Source: Anagrus nilaparvatae (Eukaryota; Arthropoda; Insecta; Hymenoptera; Mymaridae). From it: a stretch of 64,000 bases of DNA. Location of the stretch: contig JAKSXM010000255.1 of the NCBI GenBank assembly GCA_022575985.1, positions 62,001 through 126,000 on the forward strand, in the 5' to 3' direction. Each line of letters starts with the position of its first letter. Positions within the stretch are counted from its first letter, which is position 1. Below the pieces are notes generated by a model that saw only the letters and a program-made list of their open reading frames with translations, was not told the DNA's origin and did no database searches. The position numbers were made by a program, and so were the translations under genes. This document shows positions 47,713-61,519 of this stretch, in pieces.

Positions 47713-48535
47713 CTGATCATGTCATCCCACCTGGCCGAGTTGAAAGCGTTTTTGCCGTCCAGCGTTACTAGAAGGACGTCCTTGCGAATTGCAGGCCGCT
47801 TTTCCCTCTCAGCCTCTACGGTATCCACGACATGCCGAATGGCGTCTATCGTGGAATGCACTTCACGAAAACCATGCTGCTCCTCAGAGAGACCACCGCC
47901 CTCCTCGATTGCCCTTCTGAGCCTTGCCCGGAGCAAGCTCTCCAAAACCATACCAATGGTGCGTGTCGCATGTTCCCTTGGAGAACCTTGAACATTTTCG
48001 GTGACACCTGCTTCTCGCCACAGCCAGAGCCTCCCGATAACTGGGGCAGTTTACCTCTCCAGGATAAAGCTCCGTGGAGCACTTATCCTTTCTGGTTTTA
48101 CAGAGGAAGCACTCAGGCTTATCCTTGCTGCACTCTATCCTCTTATGGCCATCTTCACCACACTTTAAACACGCCTTACTTCTGTCTGGGCCTTTGCAGA
48201 CATATTGGCTATGTCCATAACCCAGACACTTGTAGCAGCGCCTCACGTCTGCACGGAGGCGCACTCTACTCGATGTCCAGCCGATCTGGATTTTGCCCTT
48301 TTTGGCCAGGCGTAGAGCGTCGGCCTCAAGAAGGTCCACCACGGCCATCTGGCTTTTTGTGCCTTTGGTTTTGAAAATGGACACCTCGAATAGGTCTCCA
48401 TTTTCGACACCTATGGCCTTGGCAAGAGCTGCCTGAATCTCCTATTCTTTCCTGACCCCATCCAAATCTCAAATTTCGAGTTTTAGTGACGGGATCAAGT
48501 CACGAACATTCGACTCAGGGCCCGTGACTGACTTT
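47713..48535 (-). pseudogene. R1-type segment, copy 10
   Basis: Full length. The edge reads CTGATCATG instead of CTGACCATG, shared only with copy 15. The RT motif A reads VTLDGKNAFN (Val to Gly next to the catalytic Asp). The gag start region has CTATTCTTT, turning the Gln codon before EIQ into a stop. Confidence 0.85.
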
Positions 48536-50246
48536 AAACTCTATTAAACTATTTATATAATTGTTCTTAAGCTCTATCAGTTGGTGGGCCGTATTGATTT
48601 GAGATTGTATATATTTTTAAATTATTAGTAAACTTGGTTTATAAACAATTACAACTAATTCTATTGGTTTTATGAAAGTGGTTACAAATTTTTAAAATAA
48701 TAATTTTAAAACTTAATTAAATTATTTATAACATTTTTCTTGCTGTAAGGCCTGGTAGACCGTTTTAATTTTTGATATTCTTTATTTTAAATATTGTTGC
48801 ATTAATAGTAAACTTGGTTTATAAATAATTTTAACCAATTCAAATTGTTATATGAAAGTGGAACCTTACTATTAAAATAGCAAAAATTTTAAAACTCTCT
48901 TTAACTATTTATATAATTTTTATTAAGCTCTATCACTTGTTGGACCGTATTAATTTGAGATTTTCTCTATTTAAAATATTTTTATATTATTAGTTAACTT
49001 GGTTTATAAAGAATTTCAACTAATTCTATTGGTTTTATGAAAATTGAACCAAATTTTTAAAATAATAATTTTAAAACTTAGTTAAACTATTTATGACATT
49101 TTTTCTTGCTGTATAGCCTAGTAGACCGTATTAATTTTAGATATTCTATATTTTAAATATTGTTGCATTATTAGTAAACTAGGTTTATAAATAATTTTAA
49201 TCAATTCATATTGTTATATGAAAGTGGAACCCTACTACTAAAATAGCAAACATTTTAAAACTCTCTTAAACTGTTTATATAATTTTTCTTAAGCTCTATC
49301 ACTTTGTGGGCCGTATTAATTTAAGATTTTCTCTATTTTAAATATTTTTACATTATTGGTAAACTTGGTTTATAAACAATTTCAACTTATTCTATTGGTT
49401 TTATGAAAATGGAACCAAATTTTTAAAATAATAATGTTAAAACTTAGTTAAACTATTTATGATATTTTTTCTTGCTGTATAGCCTAGTAGACCGTATTAA
49501 TTTTAGATATTCTTTATTTTAAATATTATTTCATAATTAGTAAACTTGGTTTATAAATAATTTTAACCAAATCATATAGTTATATGAAAGTGGAACCCTA
49601 CTACTAAAAAAGCAAACATTTTAAAACTAAACTATTAATATAATTTTTCTTAAGCTCTATCACTTTGTGGGCCGTATTAATTTAAGATTTTCTCTATTTT
49701 AAATATTTTTATATTATTAGTAAACTTGGTTTATAAATAATTTCAACTTATTCTATTGGTTTTATGAAAATGGAACCAAATTTTTAAAATAATAATGTTA
49801 AAACTTAGTTAAACTATTTATGACATTTTTTCTTGCTGTATAGCTTAGTAGACCGTATTAATTTTAGATATTCTTTATTTTAAATATTATTTCATAATTA
49901 GTAAACTTGGTTTATAAATAATTTTAACCAATTCAAATGGTTTTATGGAAGTGGAACCAAATTTCTAAAAAAATAATAATTTTAAAACTTAGTTAAACTA
50001 TTTATGACATTTTTTCTTGCTGTAAAGCCTGGTAAACCATTTTAATTTTAGATATTCTTTATTTTAAGTATTGTTACATTATTAATAAACTTGGTTTATA
50101 AATAATTTTAACCAATTCAAATGGTTTTATGAAAGTGGAATCTTACTACTAAAATAGCAAAAATTTTAAAACTCTATTAAACTATTTATATAATTTTTAT
50201 TAAGCTCTATCACTTGGTGGGCCGTATTAATTTGAGATTTTCTCAC

Positions 50247-50276
50247 ACATTCGACTCAGGGCCCGTGACTGACTTC
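50247..50276 (-). pseudogene. R1-type segment, 30-bp remnant at a recombination junction
   Basis: Only the outer gag edge remains: ACATTCGACTCAGGGCCCGT and GACTGACTTC, then the usual A monomer with its diagnostic GAGATTGTATATATT. The left side is monomer A cut at GATTTTCTC. This marks an out-of-register exchange. Confidence 0.8.
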
Positions 50277-51536
50277 AAACTCTATTAAACTATTTATATA
50301 ATTTTTCTTAAGCTCTATCACTTGGTGGGCCGTATTAATTTGAGATTGTATATATTTTTATATTATTAGTAAACTTGGTTTATAAACAATTTCAACTAAT
50401 TCTATTGGTTTTATGAAAATGGAACCAAATTTTTAAAATAATAATTTTAAAACTTAGTTAAACTATTTATGACATTTTTTCTTGCTGTATAGCCTGGTAA
50501 ACCGTTTTAATTTTAGATATTCTTTATTTTAAATATTGTTGCATTATGAGTAAACTTGGTTTATAAATAATTTTAACCTATTCATATTGTTATATGAAAG
50601 TGGAACCCTGCTACTAAAATAGCAAAAATTTTAAAACTCTCTTTAACTATTTATATAATTTTTATTAAGCTCTATCACTTGTTGGACCGTATTAATTTGA
50701 GATTTTCTCTATTTAAAATATTTTTATGTTATTAGTTAATTTGGTTTATAAAGAATTTCAACTAATTCTATTGGTTTTATGAAAATTGAACCAAATTTTT
50801 AAAATAATAATTTTAAAACTTAGTTTAACTATTTATGACATTTTTTCTTGCTGTATAGCCTAGTAGACCGTATTAATTTTAGATATTCTATATTTTAAAT
50901 ATTGTTGCATTATTAGTAAACTAGGTTTATAAATAATTTTAACCAAATCATATTGTTATATGAAAGTGGAACCCTACTACTAAAAAAGCAAACATGCAAG
51001 CAAGCAAACAAATGGTTTTATGGAAGTGGAACCAAATTTCTAAAAAAATAATAATTTTAAAACTTAGTGAAACTATTTATGACATTTTTTCTTGCTGTCA
51101 AGCCTGGTAAACCATTTTAATTTTAGATATTCTTTATTTTAAGTATTGTTGCATTATTAATAAACTTGGTTTATAAATAATTTTAACCAATTCAAATGGT
51201 TTTATGAAAGTGGAATCTTACTACTAAAATAGCAAAAATTTTAAAACTCTATTAAACTATTTATATAATTTTTATTAAGCTCTATCACTTGGTGGGCCGT
51301 ATTAATTTGAGATTTTCTCTATTTAAAATATTTTTATATTATTTGTAAACTTGGTTTATAAAAATTTCAACTAATTCTATTGGTTTTATGAAAATGGAAC
51401 CAAATTTTTAAAAAAATAATTTTAAAACTTAGTTAAACTATTTATGACATTTTTTCTTGTTGTATAGCCTAGTAGACCGTATTAATCTTAGATATTCTTT
51501 ATTTTAAATATTGTTGGATTATTAGTAAAATTGGTT

Positions 51537-52359
51537 CTGACCATGTCATCCCACCTGGCCGAGTTGAAAGCGTTTTTGACGTCCAGCGTTACTAGAAGGA
51601 CGTCCTTGCGAATTGCAGGCCGCTTTTCCCTCTCAGCCTCTACGGTATCCACGACATGCCGAATGGCGTCTATCGTGGAATGCCCTTCACGAAAACCATG
51701 CTGCTCCTCAGAGAGACCACCGCCCTCCTCGATTGCCCTTCTGAGCCTTGCCCGGAGCAAGCTCTCCAAAACCTTACCAATGGTGCGTGTCGCATGTTCC
51801 CTTGGAGAACCTTGAACATTTTCGGTGACACCTGCTTCTCGCCACAGCCAGAGCCTACCGATAACTGGGGCAGTTTATCTCTCCAGGATAAAGCTCCGTG
51901 GAGCACTTATCCTTTCTGGTTTTACAGAGGAAGCACTCAGGCTTATCCTTGCTGCAGTCTATCCTCTTATGGCCATCTTCACCACACTTTAAACACGCCT
52001 TACTTCTGTCTGGGCCTTTGCAGACATATTGGCTATGTCCATAACCCAGACACTTGTAGCAGCGCCTCAAGACTGCACGGAGGCGCACTCTACTCGATGT
52101 CCAGCCGATCTGGATTTTGCCCTTTTTGGCCAGGCGTAGAGCGTCGGCCTCAAGAAGTTCCACCACGGCCATCTGGCTTTTTGTGCCTTTGGTTTTGAAA
52201 ATGGACACCTCGAATAGGTCTCCATTTTCGACACCTATGGCCTTGGCAAGAGCTGCCTGAATCTCCTGTTCTTTCCTGACCCCATCCAAATCTCAAATTT
52301 CGAGTTTTAGTGACGGGATCAAGTCACGAACATTCGACTCAGGGCCCGTGACTGACTTC
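51537..52359 (-). pseudogene. R1-type segment, copy 11
   Basis: Full length. A single change (CCTCCCGATA to CCTACCGATA) makes a stop after NCPSYR, shortening gag to 144 codons (51855-52289). RT piece 51488-51769 is open. Confidence 0.85.
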
Positions 52360-53373
52360 AAACTCTATTAAACTATTTATATAATTTTTCTTAAGCTCTA
52401 TCAGTTGGTGGGCCGTATTAATTTGAGATTGTATATATTTTTATATTATTAGTAAACTTGGTTTATAAACAATTTCAACTAATTCTATTGGTTTTATGAA
52501 AGTGGTTCCAAATTTTTAAAATAATAATTTTAAAACTTAATTAAATTATTTATAACATTTTTCTTGCTGTAAGGCCTGGTAGACCGTTTTAATTTTTGAT
52601 ATTCTTTATTTTAAATATTGTTGCATTAATAGTAAACTTGGTTTATAAATAATTTTAACCAATTCAAATGGTTTTATGAAAGTGGAATCTTACTACTAAA
52701 ATAGCAAAAATTTTAAAACTCTATTAAACTATTTATATAATTTTTATTAAGCTCTATCACTTGGTGGGCCGTATTAATTTGAGATTTTCTCCTTTTAAAA
52801 TATTTTTATATTATTTGTAAACTTGGTTTATAAACAATTTCAACTAATTCTATTGGTTTTATGAAAATGGAACCAAATTTTTAAAAAAATAATTTTTAAA
52901 ATTAGTTAAACTATTTATGACATTTTTTCTTGCTGTATAGCCTAGTAGACCGTATTAATCTTAGATATTCTTTATTTTAAATATTATTTCATAATTAGTA
53001 AACTTGGTTTATAAATAATTTTAACCAATTCAAATGGTTTTATGAAAGTGGAATCTTACTACTAAAATAGAAAAATTTTAAAACTCTATTAAACTATTTA
53101 TATAATTTTTATTAAGCTCTATCACTTTGTGGGCCGTATTAATTTGAGATTTTCTCTATTTAAAATATTTTTGTATTTTTTGTAAACTTGGTTTATAAAA
53201 ATTTCAACTAATTCTATTGGTTTTATGAAAATAGAACCAAATTTTTAAAAAAATAATTTTAAAACTTAGTTAAACTATTTATGACATTTTTTCTTGCTGT
53301 ATAGCCTAGTAGACCGTATTAATCTTAGATATTCTTTATTTTAAATATTGTTGGATTATTAGTAAAATTTTTT

Positions 53374-54196
53374 CTGACCATGTCATCCCACCTGGCCGAG
53401 TTGAAAGCGTTTTTGACGTCCAGCGTTACTAGAAGGACGTTCTTGCGAATTGCAGGCCGCTTTTCCCTCTCAGCCTCTACGGTATCTACGACATGCCGAA
53501 TGGCGTATATCGTGGAATGCCCTTCACGAAAACCATGCTGCTCCTCAGAGAGACCACCGCCCTCCTCGATTGCCCTTCTGAGCCTTGCCCGGAGCAAGCT
53601 CTCCAAAACCTTACCAATGGTGCGTGTCGCATGTTCCCTTGGAGAACCTTGAACATTTTCGGTGACACCTGCTTCTCGCCACAGCCAGAGCCTCCCGATA
53701 ACTGGGGCAGTTTACCTTTCCAGGATAAAGCTCCGTGGAGCACTTATCCTTTCTGGTTTTACAGAGGAAGCACTCAGGCTTATCCTTGCTGCACTCTATC
53801 CTCTTATGGCCATCTTCACCACACTTTAAACACGCCGTACTTCTGTCTGGGCCTTTGCAGACATATTGGCTATGTCCATAACCCAGAAACTTGTAGCAGC
53901 GCCTCACGTCTGCACGGAGGCGCACTCAACACGATGTCCAGCCAATCTGGATGTTGCCCTTTTTGGCCAGGCGTAGAGCGTCGGCATCAAGAAGGTCCAC
54001 CACGGCCATCTGGCTTTTTGTGGCTTTGGTTTTGAAAATGGACACCTCGGATAGGTCTCCATTTTCGACACCTATGGCCTTGGCAAGAGCTGCCTGAATC
54101 TCCTGTTCTTTCGTGACCCCATCCAAATCTCAAATTTCGAGTTTTAGTGTCGGGATCAAGTCACGAACATTCGACTCAGGGCCCGTGACTGACTTC
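53374..54196 (-). pseudogene. R1-type segment, copy 12
   Basis: Full length. Gag is broken at WTSC followed by TGA near 53926, and the first knuckle Cys is changed (YKFLGYGH). The edge reads TTTTTTCTGACC instead of TTGGTTCTGACC. Confidence 0.85.
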
Positions 54197-55455
54197 AAAC
54201 TCTATTAAACTATTTATATAATTTTTCTTAAGCTCTATCACTTGGTGGGCCGTATTAATTTGAGATTTTATATATTTTTATATTATTAGTAAACTTGGTT
54301 TATAAACAATTTAAACTAATTCTATTGGTTTTATGAAAGTGGTTCCAAATTTTTAAAATAATAATTTTAAAACTTAATTAAATTATTTATAACATTTTTC
54401 TTGCTGTAAGGCCTGGTAGACCGTTTTAATTTTTGATATTCTTTATTTTAAATATTGTTGCATTAATAGTAAACTTGGTTTATAAATAATTTTAACCAAT
54501 TCAAATTGTTATATGAAAATGGAACCTTACTACTAAAATAGCAAAAATTTTAAAACTCTCTTTAACTATTTATATAATTTTTATTAAGCTCTATCACTTG
54601 TTGGACCGTATTAATTTGAGATTTTCTCTATTTAAAATATTTTTATGTTATTAGTTAACTTGGTTTATAAAGAATTTCAACTATTTCTATTGGTTTTATG
54701 AAAATTGAACCAAATTTTTAAAATAATAATTTTAAAACTTAGTTAAACTATTTATGACATTTTTTCTTGCTGTATAGCCTAGTAGACCGTATTAATTTTA
54801 GATATTCTATATTTTAAATATTGTTGCATTATTAGTAAACTAGGTTTATAAATAATTTTAACCAAATCATATTGTTATATGAAAGTGGAACCCTACTACT
54901 AAAAAAGCAAACATGCAAGCAAGCAAACAAATGGTTTTATGGAAGTGGAACCAAATTTCTAAAAAAATAATAATTTTAAAACTTAGTGAAACTATTTATG
55001 ACATTTTTTCTTGCTGTCAAGCCTGGTAAACCATTTTAATTTTAGATATTCTTTATTTTAAGTATTGTTGCATTATTAATAAACTTGGTTTATAAATAAT
55101 TTTAACCAATTCAAATGGTTTTATGAAAGTGGAATCTTACTACTAAAATAGCAAAAATTTTAAAACTCTATTAAACTATTTATATAATTTTTATTAAGCT
55201 CTATCACTTGGTGGGCCGTATTAATTTGAGATTTTCTCTATTTAAAATATTTTTATATTATTTGTAAACTTGGTTTATAAAAATTTCAACTAATTCTATT
55301 GGTTTTATGAAAATGGAACCAAATTTTTAAAAAAATAATTTTAAAACTTAGTTAAACTATTTATGACATTTTTTCTTGTTGTATAGCCTAGTAGACCGTA
55401 TTAATCTTAGATATTCTTTATTTTAAATATTGTTGGATTATTAGTAAAATTGGTT

Positions 55456-56278
55456 CTGACCATGTCATCCCACCTGGCCGAGTTGAAAGCGTTTTTGACG
55501 TCCAGCGTTACTAGAAGGACGTCCTTGCGAATTGCAGGCCGCTTTTCCCTCTCAGCCTCTACGGTATCCACGACATGCCGAATGGCGTCTATCGTGGAAT
55601 GCCCTTCACGAAAACCATGCTGCTCCTCAGAGAGACCACCGCCCTCCTCGATTGCCCTTCTGAGCCTTGCCCGGAGCAAGCTCTCCAAAACCTTACCAAT
55701 GGTGCGTGTCGCATGTTCCCTTGGAGAACCTTGAACATTTTCGGTGACACCTGCTTCTCGCCACAGCCAGAGCCTACCGATAACTGGGGCAGTTTATCTC
55801 TCCAGGATAAAGCTCCGTGGAGCACTTATCCTTTCTGGTTTTACAGAGGAAGCACTCAGGCTTATCCTTGCTGCAGTCTATCCTCTTATGGCCATCTTCA
55901 CCACACTTTAAACACGCCTTACTTCTGTCTGGGCCTTTGCAGACATATTGGCTATGTCCATAACCCAGACACTTGTAGCAGCGCCTCAAGACTGCACGGA
56001 GGCGCACTCTACTCGATGTCCAGCCGATCTGGATTTTGCCCTTTTTGGCCAGGCGTAGAGCGTCGGCCTCAAGAAGTTCCACCACGGCCATCTGGCTTTT
56101 TGTGCCTTTGGTTTTGAAAATGGACACCTCGAATAGGTCTCCATTTTCGACACCTATGGCCTTGGCAAGAGCTGCCTGAATCTCCTGTTCTTTCCTGACC
56201 CCATCCAAATCTCAAATTTCGAGTTTTAGTGACGGGATCAAGTCACGAACATTCGACTCAGGGCCCGTGACTGACTTC
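55456..56278 (-). pseudogene. R1-type segment, copy 13 (duplicate of copy 11)
   Basis: Exactly 3,919 bp after copy 11 with the same stop after NCPSYR and identical translations of both the gag and RT pieces. Confidence 0.85.
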
Positions 56279-57292
56279 AAACTCTATTAAACTATTTATA
56301 TAATTTTTCTTAAGCTCTATCAGTTGGTGGGCCGTATTAATTTGAGATTGTATATATTTTTATATTATTAGTAAACTTGGTTTATAAACAATTTCAACTA
56401 ATTCTATTGGTTTTATGAAAGTGGTTCCAAATTTTTAAAATAATAATTTTAAAACTTAATTAAATTATTTATAACATTTTTCTTGCTGTAAGGCCTGGTA
56501 GACCGTTTTAATTTTTGATATTCTTTATTTTAAATATTGTTGCATTAATAGTAAACTTGGTTTATAAATAATTTTAACCAATTCAAATGGTTTTATGAAA
56601 GTGGAATCTTACTACTAAAATAGCAAAAATTTTAAAACTCTATTAAACTATTTATATAATTTTTATTAAGCTCTATCACTTGGTGGGCCGTATTAATTTG
56701 AGATTTTCTCCTTTTAAAATATTTTTATATTATTTGTAAACTTGGTTTATAAACAATTTCAACTAATTCTATTGGTTTTATGAAAATGGAACCAAATTTT
56801 TAAAAAAATAATTTTTAAAATTAGTTAAACTATTTATGACATTTTTTCTTGCTGTATAGCCTAGTAGACCGTATTAATCTTAGATATTCTTTATTTTAAA
56901 TATTATTTCATAATTAGTAAACTTGGTTTATAAATAATTTTAACCAATTCAAATGGTTTTATGAAAGTTGAATCTTACTACTAAAATAGAAAAATTTTAA
57001 AACTCTATTAAACTATTTATATAATTTTTATTAAGCTCTATCACTTTGTGGGCCGTATTAATTTGAGATTTTCTCTATTTAAAATATTTTTGTATTTTTT
57101 GTAAACTTGGTTTATAAAAATTTCAACTAATTCTATTGGTTTTATGAAAATAGAACCAAATTTTTAAAAAAATAATTTTAAAACTTAGTTAAACTATTTA
57201 TGACATTTTTTCTTGCTGTATAGCCTAGTAGACCGTATTAATCTTAGATATTCTTTATTTTAAATATTGTTGGATTATTAGTAAAATTTTTT

Positions 57293-58115
57293 CTGACCAT
57301 GTCATCCCACCTGGCCGAGTTGAAAGCGTTTTTGACGTCCAGCGTTACTAGAAGGACGTTCTTGCGAATTGCAGGCCGCTTTTCCCTCTCAGCCTCTACG
57401 GTATCTACGACATGCCGAATGGCGTATATCGTGGAATGCCCTTCACGAAAACCATGCTGCTCCTCAGAGAGACCACCGCCCTCCTCGATTGCCCTTCTGA
57501 GCCTTGCCCGGAGCAAGCTCTCCAAAACCTTACCAATGGTGCGTGTCGCATGTTCCCTTGGAGAACCTTGAACATTTTCGGTGACACCTGCTTCTCGCCA
57601 CAGCCAGAGCCTCCCGATAACTGGGGCAGTTTACCTCTCCAGGATAAAGCTCCGTGGAGCACTTATCCTTTCTGGTTTTACAGAGGAAGCACTCAGGCTT
57701 ATCCTTGCTGCACTCTATCCTCTTATGGCCATCTTCACCACACTTTAAACACGCCGTACTTCTGTCTGGGCCTTTGCAGACATATTGGCTATGTCCATAA
57801 CCCAGAAACTTGTAGCAGCGCCTCACGTCTGCACGGAGGCGCACTCAACACGATGTCCAGCCAATCTGGATGTTGCCCTTTTTGGCCAGGCGTAGAGCGT
57901 CGGCATCAAGAAGGTCCACCACGGCCATCTGGCTTTTTGTGGCTTTGGTTTTGAAAATGGACACCTCGGATAGGTCTCCATTTTCGACACCTATGGCCTT
58001 GGCAAGAGCTGCCTGAATCTCCTGTTCTTTCGTGACCCCATCCAAATCTCAAATTTCGAGTTTTAGTGTCGGGATCAAGTCACGAACATTCGACTCAGGG
58101 CCCGTGACTGACTTC
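57293..58115 (-). pseudogene. R1-type segment, copy 14 (duplicate of copy 12)
   Basis: Exactly 3,919 bp after copy 12 with the same WTSC-stop and YKFLGYGH changes. It differs by a few bases (for example YPGEVNC here, YPGKVNC in copy 12). Confidence 0.85.
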
Positions 58116-59681
58116 AAACTCTATTAAACTATTTATATAATTTTTCTTAAGCTCTATCACTTGGTGGGCCGTATTAATTTGAGATTTTATATATTTTTAT
58201 ATTATTAGTAAACTTGGTTTATAAACAATTTAAACTAATTCTATTGGTTTTATGAAAGTGGTTCCAAATTTTTAAAATAATAATTTTAAAACTTAATTAA
58301 ATTATTTATAACATTTTTCTTGCTGTAAGGCCTGGTAGACCGTTTTAATTTTTGATATTCTTTATTTTAAATATTGTTGCATTAATAGTAAACTTGGTTT
58401 ATAAATAATTTTAACCAATTCAAATTGTTATATGAAAATGGAACCTTACTACTAAAATAGCAAAAATTTTAAAACTCTCTTTAACTATTTATATAATTTT
58501 TATTAAGCTCTATCACTTGTTGGACCGTATTAATTTGAGATTTTCTCTATTTAAAATATTTTTATGTTATTAGTTAACTTGGTTTATAAAGAATTTCAAC
58601 TATTTCTATTGGTTTTATGAAAATTGAACCAAATTTTTAAAATAATAATTTTAAAACTTAGTTAAACTATTTATGACATTTTTTCTTGCTGTATAGCCGA
58701 GTAGACCGTATTAATTTTAGATATTCTATATTTTAAATATTGTTGCATTATTAGTAAACTAGGTTTATAAATAATTTTAACCAATTCATATTGTTATATG
58801 AAAGTGGAACCCTACTACTAAAAAAGCAAACATTTTAAAACTCTCTAAAACTATTTATATAATTTTTCTTAAGCTCTATCACTTTGTGGGCCGTATTAAT
58901 TTAAGATTTTCTCTATTTTAAATATTTTTATATTATTAGTAAACTTGGTTTATAAATAATTTCAACTTATTCTATTGGTTTTATGAAAATGGAACCAAAT
59001 TTTTAAAATAATAATGTTAAAACTTAGTTAAACTGTTTATGACATTTTTTCTTGCTGTATAGCCTAGTAGACCGTATTAATTTTAGATATTCTTTATTTT
59101 AAATATTATTTCATAATTAGTAAACTTGGTTTATAAATAATTTTAACCAATTCAAATGGTTTTATGAAAGTGGAACCAAATTTCTAAAAAAATAATAATT
59201 TTAAAACTTAGTTAAACTATTTATGACATTTTTTCTTGCTGTAAAGCCTGGTAAAACATTTTAATTTTAGATATTCTTTATTTCAAGTATTGTTGCATTA
59301 TTAATAAACTTGGTTTATAAATAATTTTAACCAATTCAAATGATTTTATGAAAGTGGAATCTTACTACTAAAATAGCAAAAATTTTAAAACTCTTTTAAA
59401 CTATTTATATAATTTTTATTAAGCTCTATCACTTGGTGGGCCGTATTAATTTGAGATTTTCTCCATTTAAAATATTTTTATATTATTTGTAAACTTGGTT
59501 TATAAACAATTTCAACTAATTCTATTGGTTTTATGAAACTGGAACCAAATTTTTAAAAAAATAATTTTTAAAATTAGTTAAACTATTTATGACATTTTTT
59601 CTTGCTGTATAGCCTAGTAGACCGTATTAATCTTAGAGATTCCTTATTTTAAATATTGTTGGATTATTAATGAAATTGGTT

Positions 59682-60503
59682 CTGATCATGTCATCCCACC
59701 TGGCCGAGTTGAAAGCGTTTTTGACGTCCAGCGTTACTAGAAGGACGTCTTTGCAAATTGCAGGCCGCTTTTCCCTCTCAGCCTCTACGGTATCCACGAC
59801 ATGCCGAATGGCGACTATCGTGGAATGCCCTTCACGAAAACCATGCTGCTCCTCAGAGAGACACCGCCCTCCTCGATTGCCCTTCTGAGCCTTGCCCGGA
59901 GCACGCTCTCCAAAACCTTACCAATGGTGCGTGTCGCATGTTCCCTTGGAGAACCTTGAACATTTTCGATGACACCTGCTTCTCGCCACAGCCAGAGCCT
60001 CCCGATAACTGGGGCAGTATACCTCTCCAGGATAAAGCTCCGTGGAGCACTTATCCTTTCTGGTTTTACAGAGGAAGCACTCAGGCTTATCCTTGCTGCA
60101 CTCTATCCTCTTATGGCCATCTTCACCACACTTTAAACACGCCTTACTTCTGTCTGGGCCTTTGCAGACATATTGGCTATGTCCATAATCCAGACACTTG
60201 TAGCAGCGCCTCACGTCTGCACGGAGGCGCACTCTACTCGATGTCCAGCCGATCTGGATTTTGTCCTTTTTGGCCAGGCGTAGAGCGTCGGCCTCAAGAA
60301 GGTCCACCACGGCCATCTGGCTTTTTGTGCCTTTGGTTTTGAAAATGGACACCTCGAATAGGTCTCCATTTTCGACACCTATGGCCTTGGCAAGAGCTGC
60401 CTGAATCTCCTGTTCTTTCGTGACCCCATCTAAATCTCAAATTTCGAGTTTTAGTGTCGGGATCAAGTTACGAACATTAGACTCAGGGCCCGTGACTTAC
60501 TTC
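59682..60503 (-). pseudogene. R1-type segment, copy 15
   Basis: 822 bp: one C is missing in the GAGACCACCGCC stretch near 59862, which breaks the RT frame. The edge CTGATCATG is shared with copy 10. Gag pieces are open from 59918 to 60352. Confidence 0.85.
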
Positions 60504-61519
60504 AAACTCTATTAAACTATTTATATAATTTTTCTTAAGCTCTATCACTTGGTGGGCCGTATTAATTTGAGATTTTATATATTTTTATATTATTAGTAAA
60601 CTTGGTTTATAAACAATTTCAACTAATTCTATTGGTTTTATGAAAATGGAACCAAATTTTTAAAATAATAATTTTAAAACTTAGTTAAACTATTTATGAC
60701 ATTTTTTCTTGCTGTACAGCCTGGTAAACCGTTTTAATTATAGATATTCTTTATTTTAAATATTGTTGCATTATTAGTAAACTTGGTTTATAAATAATTT
60801 TAACCAATTCATATTGTCATATAAAAGTGGAACCCTGCTACTAAAATAGCAAAAATTTTAAAACTCTCTTTAACTATTTATATAATTTTTATTAAGCTCT
60901 ATCACTTGTTGGACCGTATTAATTTGTGATTTTCTCTATTTAAAATATTATTATATTATTAGTAAACTTGGTTTATAAAGAATTTCCACTAATTCTATTG
61001 GTTTTATGAAAATGGAACCAAATTTTTAAAATAATAATTTTAAAACTTAGTTAAACTATTTATGACATTTTTTCTTGCTGTATAGCCTAGTAGACCGTAT
61101 TAATTTTAGATATTCTTTATTTTAAATATTATTTCATAATTAGTAAACTTGGTTTATAAATAATTTTAACCAATTCAAATGGTTTTATGAAAGTGGAATC
61201 TTACTACTAAAATAGCAAAAATTTTAAAACTCTATTAAACTATTTATATAATTTTTATTAAGCTCTATCACTTTGTGGGCCGTATTAATTTGAGATTTTC
61301 TCTATTTAAAATATTTTTATATTTTTTGTAAACTTGGTTTATAAAAATTTCAACTAATTCTATTGGTTTTATGAAAATAGAACCAAATTTTTAAAAAAAT
61401 AATTTTAAAACTTAGTTAAACTATTTATGACATTTTTTCTTGCTGTATAGCCTAGTAGACCGTATTAATCTTAGATATTCTTTATTTTAAATATTGTTGG
61501 ATTATTAGTAAAATTGGTT

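Larger units (their letters stand above)
50640..58830. repeat. 3,919-bp near-identical tandem duplication
   Basis: Two segments (copies 11 and 12 versus 13 and 14) plus their satellite repeat with an offset of exactly 3,919 bp, also shown by the unique word ACATGCAAGCAAGCAAACAA at 50992 and 54911. Differences are single bases far apart, so it is the youngest large duplication here. Confidence 0.85.
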
